Positions 1 through 8,838 of a stretch of 64,000 nt of DNA are shown piece after piece; the first letter of the stretch is position 1, and the number at the start of each line of letters is the position of its first letter. This DNA comes from Propioniciclava soli. GTDB taxonomy: Bacteria > Actinomycetota > Actinomycetes > Propionibacteriales > Propionibacteriaceae. The notes beneath the pieces were generated by a model. It saw only the letters and a list, made by a program, of their open reading frames with translations. It was not told where the DNA came from and made no database searches. The stretch spans positions 1-64,000 of the forward strand of contig NZ_JACYOT010000018.1 of assembly GCF_014858005.1 (NCBI RefSeq), read 5' to 3'. The translations under genes were made by a program, and so were the position numbers.

Positions 1-36
1 GTGGGCACGCGGACAGATTGTTCAGCAGGCTCCTAG

Positions 37-1175
37 GTCGAGGCGCACGCTGGCGAGGTTGATGAGAATGGTCACCGGCTGGTGGTACGCAACGGCTTCC
101 ACGACCCGCGGGAGGTCGCGACCTCGGCGAGGGCGGTGCCCCGCGGGTCAACGACAATCGCATCGACGAGGCGACCGGGGAGCGGAGGCGGTTCTCCTCG
201 GCGATCCTGCCCGCGTGGGCGAGAAAGTCGCCGGGGGTGGCGCAGGTGCTGCCGCGTCTCCACCTGCACGGCCTGTCCAGCGGGGACTTCGTGCCCGCGT
301 TGGAGCAGTTCCTCGGCTCGACCGCGGGCCTGTCCGCGGCGACGGTCACCCGGCTCACGACCCAGTGGCGCGACGACGCGACGGCGTTCGGCCAGCGGTC
401 TGTGGCCGATTCGGACTACGTGTACCTGTGGGTCGACGGGATCCACCTGAAGGTCCGGCTCGAGCAGGACAAGGTGTGCCTACTGGCGATGATCGGGGTC
501 CGCGTCGATGGGACCAAGGAGCTCGTGGCCCTGGCCGACGGGTTCCGCGAGAGCAGCGAGTCCTGGGCCGATCTGCTGCGCGACTGCAAGCGTCGTGGCA
601 TGCGCGCGCCAGTCCTCGCGGTCGGCGACGGCGCGCTGGGGTTCTGGAAGCCGCTGCGCGAGGTGTTCCCCGACACTCGGGAGCAGCGCTGTTGGTGGCA
701 CAAGCTCGGAAACGTGCTCGCGGCGCTGCCGAAGTCGGCGCATCCGGGCGCGAAGGCCGCGCTGGCCGAGATCTTCAACGCCGAGGACAAGGACCACGCC
801 CTCGTCGCCGCGAAGGCGTTCGCCGACGACTACGGTGCGAAGTGGCCCAAGGCCGTCGCGAAGGTCGTCGACGACCTCGACGTGCTCCTCGCGTTCTACG
901 ACTACCCCGCCGAGCACTGGATCCATTTGCGCACGACGAACCCCATCGAAAGCACGTTCGCCACCGTGCGGCTTCGGCAGCGCGTCACCAAGGGCCCCGG
1001 CTCGCGCGCCGCGGGAATCGCGATGGCGTTCAAGTTGATCGAGTCCGCCCAAGCACGCTGGCGCGCGGTGAACGCACCCCACCTCGTCGCCCCGGTCCGC
1101 GCCGGAGCCGAGTTCAAGAACGGCAAGCTCCTCGAACGACCGGACGAATCAGGAGATGACGTTCACGCCGCCTGA
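37..1175 (+). pseudogene. IS256-family transposase, 5'-truncated and frameshifted
   Basis: The intact part (from about 237) is a 312-residue mutator-type transposase. The first catalytic Asp is in 'YVYLWVDGIHLK', the second in 'VGDGALGFW' and the Glu in 'RTTNPIESTFATVRLR', the usual IS256 DDE layout. The conserved upstream stretch 'ENGHRLVVRNGFHDPREVAT' is present but in another frame. Comparing it with the family pattern, about 11 nt (the segment before 'APRVNDNRIDEATGERRRF') appear to be lost near position 137. An in-frame TAG at 34-36 removes the rest of the N-terminus. The copy is therefore probably inactive. It borders the low-GC gene pair that follows. Confidence 0.85.
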
Positions 1176-1181
1176 CCGGCC

Positions 1182-1206
1182 GATCCGCAGGCTTGACTAT
1201 TACTCC
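1182..1206 (+). repeat. Probable right-end inverted repeat of the IS256 element
   Basis: The sequence GATCC..CTTGACTATTACTCC just after the transposase stop has the look of an actinobacterial IS256 right end. No left-end partner is visible in the window, so this rests on position and resemblance only. Confidence 0.4.
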
Positions 1207-1273
1207 ACACGGCGGCGCCGGAGCTTGTACAGTCCTGTCAGGACGGCCGGCTCAATCGACAAGGGTGCCCTCT

Positions 1274-2676
1274 ATGTCTGTTCGTGCGGTGATCGTGGGC
1301 TCTGGTCCCGCGGGGCTGTTCTGCGCTCACACCCTCTCGCGTGCTGGATTTGAAGGAGAGATTGTTGTGCTTGAGGCGGGGCACGCCCTTGAGCAACGGT
1401 TCATCCCGGGATCCGACTGGTCGTTCGACCCGCGCAGTGTCTTGGAGGGCGAGGCGGCGCCGGCTTCTTGGCAGACTGCAAGCTGTGCCTCTCTCCGACG
1501 GCCGGCACCCAGTTCTCGAGTGAGGTCCTGGATGATTACGGCCGAGCACTGACAGATGTGGATATCAGCATTTGGCAACGTCTTCTTGACATCGGTCATG
1601 AGATTCGCAGGGCAAGCCCTAACCCCCTCCAAATCCGCGCCGCCCATTCAGCCCTTGAACGCTCGGGTCTTACGTGCGAGACGTATCCGGTGCGCCCACT
1701 CGGCAGTGACATGGCGTCGCGATTTCTACGATCTTTGACGCAGGATCTGAGTCGGAATGGGGTCGATTTTCGGTACGATCATCAAGCTCTGCGGGTGCAC
1801 CAATTCCCGGATGGATTTCGGATTAGTGCTATGCACAACGGCACTCCCGCAGAGGAGTTTGCCACGCACCTGTTCTTGGCAGTTGGCTGGGCGGGCAGCT
1901 CTCGCCTCCAGAGCTTGATGCCAGGCATAGCGACACAACCCAACGACCTTGATATAGGAATGCGAATCGAGTTCCCGCATTTCGGTGGCTCGCAGATGCG
2001 CGAAGCTGGGGATAATCCGAAGATCAAGTTTTCGGACGGCACGTCGTACGCAAAGACTCACTGTCTAGTCCACAAAGGCCGTGTCTTCTACTACTACCTG
2101 GATGAGCACTGCCTTGTTGATGCGCATGCCGTGCGCGACTTTCCTACACGGGCTAGTTCGGTAAATATGCTATATCGGATTCCTGCAGGGCATGTGCGGG
2201 ACCCTTTGGTCGTGTTTGGGGCGATTTCTACGATTGCGCGCGAGTTTGGTGAGGGTTTGCCGTTGAGTCAGCCTCTGGAAGCGCTCATGGGGAGACGCTT
2301 GAAGGCTGTGGACGGATCCTACGCGCCGACCCTCCCTCCACCTGAGTCGCGCGAGGTCGACCTCACCTACGTGTTCCCCGAGCGTATCGTCAGCGCGATC
2401 CGCGAGCTGGTAACGAGGCTGGCGGACTTCGCGCCCTCGATCCTCAGCCGGGAGGCGATGGTTTACGCGCCGGCTGTGCAGTGGGTGATGCCACGCCTGA
2501 AGCTGGATCGTCACTTCGCGGTCCCTCGCGCGCAGAGAGCCTGGTGCATCGGGGATGCCACGGGTACGACGGCAGGGGTGCTTCCGGCGGCGGTTTCGGG
2601 CATCGTTGCTGCGAGGGACGCGCTGACACAAATGAAGGGCGGAGAGATCCAAGACCGGATTTGGGGAGAGTTATGA
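1274..2676 (+). pseudogene. FAD-dependent dehydrogenase (COG2509-like), single-base frameshift
   Basis: The ATG at 1274 opens 'MSVRAVIVGSGPAGLFCAH', a Rossmann FAD-binding motif (GxGxxG). The frame is lost at about 1454. There GAGGGCGAGGCGGC is one G short of the GAGGGCGAGGGCGGC that would give 'EGEGGAGFLADCKLCLSP', a stretch resembling the GGAG-x-x-SDGKL signature of COG2509 dehydrogenases. The remaining 400 residues run to 2676 and end with 'CIGDATGTTAGVLPAAVSGI', the usual second FAD-contact motif. Restored length would be about 467 aa. The stop overlaps the next ATG (ATGA at 2673), so the two genes were co-transcribed and coupled. The lesion is either real decay or a sequencing error in a G run. 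Substrate is unknown. Confidence 0.7.
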
Positions 2677-3788
2677 GTGCCTTTTCTGTCACTGGTGAGC
2701 GGCCGATGCTATACATCGCAGGCGGATTAACCAAGGCTTCTGATGAGAATCTGGAGATCTATGGAGATATCCGTGAGGGCTGCAATGCCGCGGGCTACGA
2801 CAGTTACCTCCCCCATGAAGAAACTGGTTCACGCAAAGATAATCTGGATCCACGCAGAGTCTACGGCGCAAACATTGGCGCGATAGATCGAAGCGTTGGG
2901 GTGGTTGCCGATGTGAATGTTGCCTCCCACGGTGTCGGGATGGAGATCCAGCACGCGTTCGACCGAGGGATTCCTGTCATAGCGTTGGCGCATGCACAGA
3001 GCGATGTATCTAGAATGCTACTGGGCCATCCTGGTCTTGTAGACGGGGTAGTGCGGTACGCGCGCAGGTCCCAGGTATCTTCACTGGTGAGCACTGCACT
3101 TAACTCCCGTCTGCGTGCAATAGGAACTCCCAGAGGGCGCCTTATCTCCGTTGAAGGCCCTGATTTTGTGGGGAAGTCGACTTTACTGAATGCGCTTGTT
3201 GGCGGTTTGGAAGAGGACTTCCCGAACCGGGTCTCGGTTGTCACAGATCCGCCTTGGAAGCTACCTCCGTGGGGAGAACTGAATACACTCCTCCGTTCGG
3301 CTAACGAACTGAGTCCGGAGGCGGAAGCGCTTCTCTTTGGTACCGCGCGAGTCGACAGTTACCTACGTTCTATCCGGCCTGCGCTCGAGATGGGGCACGT
3401 GGTAATTTGCGACAGGTTCATCGATTCTTGGTTCGCTTATCAGTCAGTGCGCTTTTCAGAGCAAGGCCGGGAGAATGCTCTTGAATTCCTCATGTCACAG
3501 CAGAGACATCTTGAGCACGAGGGAGTGATAGCGCCGCCGGGCCTAACGCTTGTGCTTATGGCGTCGACCGATGAACTCCTTAGACGAGGCGAGTCGCGCG
3601 CCACAAAGGACAAGTATGAGGCGGGCTCCTTCCAAACGCGTGTCATCGATGCGTACGAGACGTTGGTCGAGCGGCAACCGTTCCGGATGGTGCGAATCGA
3701 GACAACGGGCAGGAGCCCCGGAGAGGTGCATCACCTGGCGCTGCAGATGGCGAGAGCCTACCTTGCCGAAGCGATCGGGGAGGCCTGA
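2673..3788 (+). CDS. Nucleoside 2-deoxyribosyltransferase-like / thymidylate kinase fusion
   Basis: A 371-residue two-domain protein. Residues about 10-135 resemble nucleoside 2-deoxyribosyltransferases and deoxynucleotide N-hydrolases: 'MLYIAGGLT' at the start and 'GVGMEIQHAFDRGIPVIAL' with the expected catalytic Glu at 91. Residues 156-371 form a dTMP-kinase domain, with P-loop 'EGPDFVGKST' (161-170), 'DRFIDSWFAYQ' (247-257, the DRY/F motif with AYQ) and an Arg-rich lid near 305-315. The ATG is chosen because it overlaps the previous stop and keeps domain one complete; longer in-frame starts lie inside the upstream gene. Base composition is visibly lower in GC than the rest of the window, and IS remnants flank the pair, suggesting transfer. 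The fusion may couple breakdown or exchange of a modified deoxynucleotide to its phosphorylation; this is inference. Confidence 0.75.
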   Translation: MSAFSVTGERPMLYIAGGLTKASDENLEIYGDIREGCNAAGYDSYLPHEETGSRKDNLDPRRVYGANIGAIDRSVGVVADVNVASHGVGMEIQHAFDRGIPVIALAHAQSDVSRMLLGHPGLVDGVVRYARRSQVSSLVSTALNSRLRAIGTPRGRLISVEGPDFVGKSTLLNALVGGLEEDFPNRVSVVTDPPWKLPPWGELNTLLRSANELSPEAEALLFGTARVDSYLRSIRPALEMGHVVICDRFIDSWFAYQSVRFSEQGRENALEFLMSQQRHLEHEGVIAPPGLTLVLMASTDELLRRGESRATKDKYEAGSFQTRVIDAYETLVERQPFRMVRIETTGRSPGEVHHLALQMARAYLAEAIGEA

Positions 3789-4075
3789 GCCGGCGCGCTT
3801 GATCCACTAGAGCTAGATCCGGCAGCTGCCGCCTTCAGCGCAGCGCCCGGAGATGGGCAACTTGGTTGTTTGACCTCAGGCTCGGCCTGGCCAAGGCTCG
3901 GGCTCAGGTGTCCTGGGTGGTCGCTCATCTCGGCTGCCGCCTGGTCGGGTTGGCTCTGATTGGCCCTGCACAGCCTCGGACGCGCCTAGGCCGTGAGAGA
4001 CTCAAGGGGGGCTCCGGCGCTCGGAGTAGAGTTGCCCTCCCTGCTCGAACCGGTTGTAGAGCTTGAGGAGGAAGC
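3789..4075. other. Non-coding stretch before an IS110 fragment
   Basis: No coding region is supported here. The right-hand part directly precedes an IS110-family start codon with a good ribosome site (GAGGAGGAAGC). In IS110-group elements the segment between the left end and the transposase encodes the bridge RNA, so this stretch may hold a remnant of one. No clear inverted repeat marks the left end, as expected for IS110. Confidence 0.3.
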
Positions 4076-4194
4076 GTGGATGCCAGCGTCATCGGGATGG
4101 ACCCACACAAGCGGTCAATGGCCATCGAGGTCCTCAATCCAGCGGAACGGGTTGTGGCCAACACCGTTTCGCGACCGACGCGGCGTGGATTACC
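4076..4194 (+). pseudogene. IS110-family transposase, N-terminal fragment
   Basis: From a GTG start the frame reads 'VIGMDPHKRSMAIEVLN', the DEDD-type N-terminus of IS110 transposases (first catalytic Asp in 'GMDPHKRS'). Similarity stops at about 4194, exactly where the inverted repeat of an ISL3 element begins (GGCTCTTC at 4195). Only about 40 residues remain, so no function is expected. The rest of the IS110 gene was not found on the other side of the ISL3 block. Confidence 0.65.
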
Positions 4195-4873
4195 GGCTCT
4201 TCATACCTGCGGTGGGGGCACGGTGAGTCCGCCGCCGATGAGGAGCATGCGTAGCCGGTAGTTCGCTCGGTTCCGGAACCCTCTGGCGATGCGGCGGTGG
4301 AGCTCGATGAGCCCGTTGATGCTCTCGGTGCCGCCGTTGGAGGCGCGGCCGGTGTCGAAGTAGGCCAAGTACGCGTCCTTCCACTGCTTCAGCGTCCGGC
4401 CGAGGCGGGCGATTTCGGGGATGGGGCAGGACGGGAAAACCGTTGACTACCTGTTCGGCAAGCTCACGTCCTCGGGTGGTGTCGGGGTCGGCGTAGGCGG
4501 CCCGAACGCGTTGGGCACATTGCCAGGCGACGTGGACGGCGTCGTGACGCTCGTCGGCGGCGATCGCCGCGGCGAGGCAGGCCTGCTGCTTGTCGGTGAG
4601 TCGCTCAGCCACACAGCGCAGTACGTCCCGGATCCCGTACAAGGGATCACCGAAACGGCCACGATGGCCGAGGGGCTCCTGCTGCACGCGACGGCGCACC
4701 TCATCGACCGCATGCCCAGCCAAGGCAACCACATGGAACGCGTCGAGGACAGCAGTGGCGTCGACGAGCAAGTCAGCCGATCGCGTTCTTGTAGCCACGG
4801 AACGGATCCAGGGTGGCGACCTCGACCCTCTGCCTGAAGGTCTTGCCGCCCTGGTCCAGCCACGTCTTAAACA
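4195..4873 (-). pseudogene. ISL3-family transposase, C-terminal fragment with frameshifts
   Basis: Read on the minus strand this is the second half of an ISL3 transposase: 'FKTWLDQGGKTFRQRVEVAT', 'LDPFRGYKNAI', then in another frame 'AVLDAFHVVALAGHAVDEVR' and 'RVQQEPLGHRGRFGDPLYGI'. The tail is in a third frame (family pattern 'RLGRTLKQWKDAYLAYFDTG' to 'NYRLRMLLIGGG'). At least two frameshifts (near 4785 and 4400) and the loss of the N-terminal half make it dead. The transposase-distal end keeps an ISL3-type terminal repeat at 4195. The upstream half was removed where the second ISL3 element starts at 4874. Confidence 0.75.
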
Positions 4874-4898
4874 GGCTCATCACAGTTGAGGGTGTAGA
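4874..4898 (+). repeat. ISL3 left inverted repeat
   Basis: It matches the right end at about 20 of the first 24 positions (GGCTC-T/A-TCACA..GAGGGTGTAG). Confidence 0.75.
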
Positions 4899-4994
4899 GC
4901 TGGGGTGAGCTGACGGGCGCGTCGGTCCGTGGATGAGGGGTCGAGGCCTCCCGATGATGGAAGTTCTCACACCACCCATCCGGAAGACCCCGAC

Positions 4995-6303
4995 GTGCCC
5001 CACGCTACCTTCGTCCGCCCTGACCTGACTACGTTTGCTCGCCTCGACGAGCTCCGCTTGGAGGTGGTCGGTCAGTACGTCGAGTCGAAGCGGGCGGTCC
5101 TGTCGTGTCGGGTCATCGATGATGACCAGTGGTGCCGTCGGTGTGGCTGTCAGGGTGTTCCCCGGGGGACGGTGGTCCGACGGCTGGCGCACGAGCCGTT
5201 CGGCTGGCGGCCCACCGTGTTGCTGGTCACCGTGCGCCGCTACCGCTGCGCCGAGTGCGGGCACGTGTGGCGCCAAGACCTGACCAAAGCCGCCGAACCG
5301 CGGGCCAAGCTGTCCCGACGTGGTCTGCGGTGGGCGCTGGAGGGGATCGTGGTGCAGCACCTCACGATCGCCCGGGTCGCCGAGGGCCTGGGTGTGTCGT
5401 GGAACACCGCCAACGACGCCGTGTTGGCCGAAGGCAAGCGCGCCCTGATCGATGATCCCCACAGGTTCGATGGCGTCGCCGTGCTCGGTGTCGATGAGCA
5501 TGTGTGGCGGCACACCCGCAAAGGCGACAAGTACGTGACCGTCATCATCGACCTCACCCCGGTCAGGGACAACACCGGCCCCGCACGGCTGTTGGACATG
5601 GTCGAGGGCCGCTCCAAACAGGCGTTCAAGACGTGGCTCGCCGCCCGCCCCAAGAACTGGCGTGACAAGGTGGAGGGTCGTCGCGATGGACGGCTTCACC
5701 GGCTTCAAAACCGCCACCACCGAAGAACTCCCCGACGCCACCCCCGTACTGGACCCGTTCCACGTCGTCCGGTTGGCCGGTGAGACCCTCGACCAATGCC
5801 GAAGACGGGTCCAGCAGACCCTGCACGGCCACCGTGGCCGCGCTGGTGATCCGCTCTACCGCGCCCGGCGGATGTTGCACAACGGCGCCGGGCTACTCAC
5901 CGCCAGGCAGAAGACGCGGCTGGAGGCGTTGTTCACCGGCGACGACCACGTCGAGGTCGAAGCCGCCTGGGCCGTCTACCAACAGATGATCGCCGCCTAC
6001 CGAGAACCCGACAAGCCCAAGGGCAAGGCGCTCATGAAGGCCGTCATCACCGCCATCGGCAGCGGCGTCCCCGCCGCCCTCCACGAGGTCATCACCCTCG
6101 GCCGAACGATGACCAAGCGGGCCGCCGACATCCTCCCCTACTTCGACCGTCCCGGCACCTCGAACGGCCCCACCGAGGCCCTGAATGGCCGCCTCGAACA
6201 CCTCCGCGGCAGCGCCCTCGGCTTCCGCAACCTCACCAACTACATCGCCAGATCACTCCTGGAGACCGGCGGCTTCAGACCCCAACTACACCCTCGATTG
6301 TGA
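4995..6303 (+). pseudogene. ISL3-family transposase, one-base insertion
   Basis: The GTG at 4995 gives the family-typical start 'VPHATFVRPDLTTFARLDEL'. The N-terminal zinc-binding region has CxxC pairs in 'CRRCGCQG' and 'RCAECGHVW', followed by a helix-turn-helix and the catalytic core ('GVDEHVWRHTRKGDKYVTVI'). At about 5675 GTGGAGGGTCGTCG has one G too many; without it the protein would read 'DKVEVVAMDGFTGFKTATTE'. The second part (to 6303) carries 'PVLDPFHVVRLAGETLDQCR' and ends 'GFRNLTNYIARSLLETGGF'. Corrected length is about 435 aa, normal for the family. ISL3 transposases are not known to use programmed frameshifting, so the gene is most likely inactive unless the extra G is a sequencing error. 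Confidence 0.8.
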
Positions 6304-6309
6304 AGAGCC
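6285..6309 (-). repeat. ISL3 right inverted repeat
   Basis: Reverse complement of the left end. The transposase stop codon (TGA, 6301-6303) lies inside it. Confidence 0.75.
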
Positions 6310-6561
6310 GGATTGGTCGTTCACTCTTCGCAACGAACTGGGCATCGTCTTCCTGGTCACCAAGCACGCGTGGAAGCACCTGATCGAGCGTGCGGCGGGC
6401 GCCCTCCTGGAGGGCTTGGGATCGGTGGGCCTCACCCGAGCCGAGATCTCTCAGTGGTGTAGTGGCATTCCGGCGCGCGAGGTATCTCGGCTCCGGCTGG
6501 CCGCTCGGAACGCTCCGACCGGGGAGTTCAGTGGCGCGCCATAGCAGCGCCGTCGGGTGGT

Positions 6562-7833
6562 TCAGGGGCCAAGGAGTGCGAGGGGGACGACGGCGATGCC
6601 GTCCGGGCGGCGGTAGGCGTGGGTGCCGGTGTAGATGATCATGCGGTCGACGAGGCGGTCGCCGAGTTGTTCGCTGAGCCAGTTCAGGTGTTCGACGTCG
6701 GCGGGTCTGATGGTGTCGGTGAGTTTGACCTCGATCGCGAGGGTGGAGCGGTCGGCCGTCTCGACGATGAGGTCGACTTCGTGGTCGGTGTTCTTGGTGC
6801 GCAGGTGCCCGACGCGGGCGTCAGCCGCTTCGGCGTAGACCCGTACCGATTGGGCGGCCAGCGACTCGAACAGTGCTCCCAGCCAGGTGCCGGTGGCAGC
6901 GTGGACGCGGTTACCCTGTCCGCGCAGAAGTCCGGCCTTGCCGACGCCGACAAGGCGGGCGGCCAGGGCCGGGTCGACCAAGTGGTGCTTGGGAGAATGG
7001 GTGAGCCGCTTGAGAGGGGAGAACGCCGGCGTCCAGGCCTCGATGGGGTCGAGCAGGTAGATCCGTTGGAGGTGTTGGCGGTAGATGTCGGCAGTCTGCC
7101 GAGCCGGCTTGTCGCCCTCGCCTGGTGTTGCGGCCGCCAAGATCGTGGCGAAGGTGGCGTCAGTTGCGGTCGCGGCGGCATAGGCGGCCAACCACGCCCG
7201 CAGGGCTGCCGGACGCCGCACGCTCACCCCGCTGTCGGGCAACTCGCGGTCCACGATGCGGGTGAGGTAGCTGTCGAGTTGGACCTGGCGGGCCCGTTCG
7301 GGCAGGTCGCGGATCCCGGGGAACCCGGACCGGAGGATCTCGTCGGTGTAGGTGGGCAGGTCGATGGGGGAGATGCCGGTGATGGCAGGCTGGGTCCCGT
7401 CGAGCATGCCTCGCAGGGACACGGACGGTTCGGCCAGGGCTCGTTCGCTGAACGCCAGCGGCCTCATGGTCAGGCTCACGATGCGCCCTGCCCCCGAGTG
7501 GATCCGCACCCCTGGTGCCACGTCGGCCGAACCGGCCAGCAGAAAGCGGCCTCCGGTGGGGTCGTCGTCGACCGCGCGTCGTACCCGGTCCCACACGTCG
7601 GGTTCGAGTTGCCACTCATCGATGAGGACCGGGCCGGGGACGTCCGTGACCAGGTCCAGGTGGCTGGACAGCGCTGTTCGCTCGTTGGGGTTGTTCAGCG
7701 ACATCACGGTGGCGACCCGTTGCGTGGCGGTGGCGGTCTTGCCCACCCCCTTGGCTCCTTCGAGGGCGATGGCGGCGAGGTGCGGGAAGAGATCGTCAAG
7801 GGTCTCGTCCACGATCCTGCGCCGATAGTCCAC
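6562..7833 (-). CDS. AAA_14/DUF4143-type ATPase
   Basis: A 423-residue protein of the AAA_14 plus DUF4143 family. Walker A is 'EGAKGVGKTA' (residues 25-34) and Walker B-like is 'PVLIDEWQLEP' (68-78). The middle section ('SGFPGIRDLPERARQVQLDS', 'YLTRIVDREL') is typical, and the C-terminal region 'DHEVDLIVE...LAIEVKLT' looks like a PD-(D/E)XK nuclease fold. The start is a GTG at 7833. Members are common in genomic islands and their role is not established; some are suspected of defence or toxin-like functions. Three spaced repeats directly upstream probably control the promoter. It lies between IS elements and unknown genes, consistent with an accessory gene. Confidence 0.9.
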   Translation of the reverse strand: MDYRRRIVDETLDDLFPHLAAIALEGAKGVGKTATATQRVATVMSLNNPNERTALSSHLDLVTDVPGPVLIDEWQLEPDVWDRVRRAVDDDPTGGRFLLAGSADVAPGVRIHSGAGRIVSLTMRPLAFSERALAEPSVSLRGMLDGTQPAITGISPIDLPTYTDEILRSGFPGIRDLPERARQVQLDSYLTRIVDRELPDSGVSVRRPAALRAWLAAYAAATATDATFATILAAATPGEGDKPARQTADIYRQHLQRIYLLDPIEAWTPAFSPLKRLTHSPKHHLVDPALAARLVGVGKAGLLRGQGNRVHAATGTWLGALFESLAAQSVRVYAEAADARVGHLRTKNTDHEVDLIVETADRSTLAIEVKLTDTIRPADVEHLNWLSEQLGDRLVDRMIIYTGTHAYRRPDGIAVVPLALLGP

Positions 7834-7844
7834 CCGATGGACTC

Positions 7845-7906
7845 TAACAGTTGGACGTACTGCTACCTAACAACTGGACGCTTACGTAACTAACATTTGG
7901 ACGCAG
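7845..7906. promoter_or_regulatory. Three direct repeats, 23-bp pitch, upstream of the AAA_14 ATPase
   Basis: TAACAGTTGGACG (7845), TAACAACTGGACG (7868) and TAACATTTGGACG (7891) share TAACANNTGGACG and are spaced exactly 23 bp apart. They start 12 bp upstream of the ATPase start, so a regulator (possibly the protein itself) could bind here cooperatively. No other copy was noticed in the window. Confidence 0.6.
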
Positions 7907-8461
7907 CTCGCAAGCTTCCCGTGCCCCCTTCCATGACCGTCAGTACCGTCGTCGTGTTGGCCAGTCGATACGCCGCTGCTCGTCGAAGGCTGGGACGCTT
8001 GGCAGCCGTCGGCTTACGCTGGAGCGCAGCCCTGGACGCGGATTCACCCGGATCCAAAGCTCAGGCCATCCCCACGCCCTCCCCACAACAATGGTGCCGC
8101 CATGCCGATCGACGATCAAAAGTCCTTGTCAGGAGAGTGCGTGCGGGCGCGAGGGAGCTTCAACTCCTCTCTCGCGCACCGAGAGACATGTCTCCCCGAG
8201 TGCGGTCCTTAACCTTGACGTCTCCGTCGTCCAGTAGACCGCAATGTGGCCGGTGGCCGATGGCGGTCGGACTCGTCGTCCTGGGTGGGGCGTGTTTCGC
8301 AGGCCCGACCCGGGAGCGCCGGTGGCAGACAGTGCCTCCAGCGGATTGGCGCCGAGCGGGCCCCCTCGGACGTGTTGGGACATGCCGCTGTGAGGTGCTC
8401 CCGGCGCGAACCAGTCGTCCTCGGGATGGGCGTATGGTCCGTGCGCGTAGTCGCTTTGACG
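7907..8461. other. Gene-poor stretch
   Basis: Open frames here are arginine/serine/proline-rich and look like noise. The only structure seen is a 12-bp perfect palindrome, GAGACATGTCTC (8183-8194), after a GC-rich imperfect hairpin around 8140-8180. No function can be assigned. Confidence 0.4.
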
Positions 8462-8826
8462 ATGACCCCAGCGGCTCCCGAGCGGGCTATCAGGACGATC
8501 GGTATCGCTACCGCGCTGGATGGCGACACGCTGGTCACTGCGGACCCCGTTCGCCTGCGCCTGCTCGGCATCTACGCCCCCGAACTGGGTCACGACGGCA
8601 GCCCGGACGTTTGCGGTGCTGCGAGCGCCCACGAGCGGCTCAGCGAACTCGTCGGTACACACCGCATGGTCGTGAACTCCTCGGGACAAGGCCGGTTCGG
8701 GCGAACCTCGGAAACAGTCGAGGTCGCTGGATCGGATACGGCGTTGGCCCAGCTGCAGCTCTTCGCCGAGGAGTCCCCGTTCCTCGTGGTCGTGCTCGCG
8801 AAGGCCTGGTCCCGCCGGCAACGCCC
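8462..8826 (+). pseudogene. Staphylococcal-nuclease-like (thermonuclease) remnant
   Basis: From the ATG at 8462 the frame contains 'ALDGDTLVTADPVRLRLLGI' and 'YAPELG', then 'CGAASAHERLSELVG' and 'GRFGRT'. This matches the SNase pattern DGDT..V.....VRLLGIDAPE..CG..A...L.. and YGR, but the catalytic-region residues are altered (Tyr for Asp in IDAPE, no clear catalytic Arg between). After 'TALAQLQ' similarity ends, and the frame runs on antisense to the next gene without a family-like C-terminus. A truncated or decayed copy is the most likely reading; a diverged lipoprotein-type SNase is less likely. Confidence 0.45.
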
Positions 8827-8838
8827 CCGCGCTCACTC

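Larger units (their letters stand above)
4874..6309 (+). mobile_element. ISL3-family insertion sequence, about 1.44 kb
   Basis: The element is bounded by imperfect inverted repeats: GGCTCATCACAGTTGAGG.. from 4874 and, on the other strand, GGCTCTTCACAATCGAGG.. from 6309. It carries one transposase reading frame interrupted by an extra G. ISL3 elements usually make 8-bp target duplications, but the flanks (CTTAAACA left, GGATTGGT right) do not match. Either a deletion followed insertion or the element moved by recombination. It abuts a fragment of a related ISL3 transposase in opposite orientation. Confidence 0.8.

Noticed and set aside
3800-3830. GATCCACTAGAGC-like string resembling a cloning polylinker
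   Set aside because: The match is short and imperfect, and no vector sequence surrounds it.
5640-5700. Programmed frameshift in the ISL3 transposase
   Set aside because: There is no slippery heptamer with a following structure, and the family is normally translated from one frame; an extra G is the simpler explanation.
4866-6317. 8-bp target-site duplication flanking the ISL3 element
   Set aside because: The flanks CTTAAACA and GGATTGGT do not match.
6310-6561. Plus-strand frame after the ISL3 element ('FLVTKHAWKHLIERAAGALL')
   Set aside because: It has no start of its own, it continues from the transposase frame through the inverted repeat, and it matches nothing I recognise.
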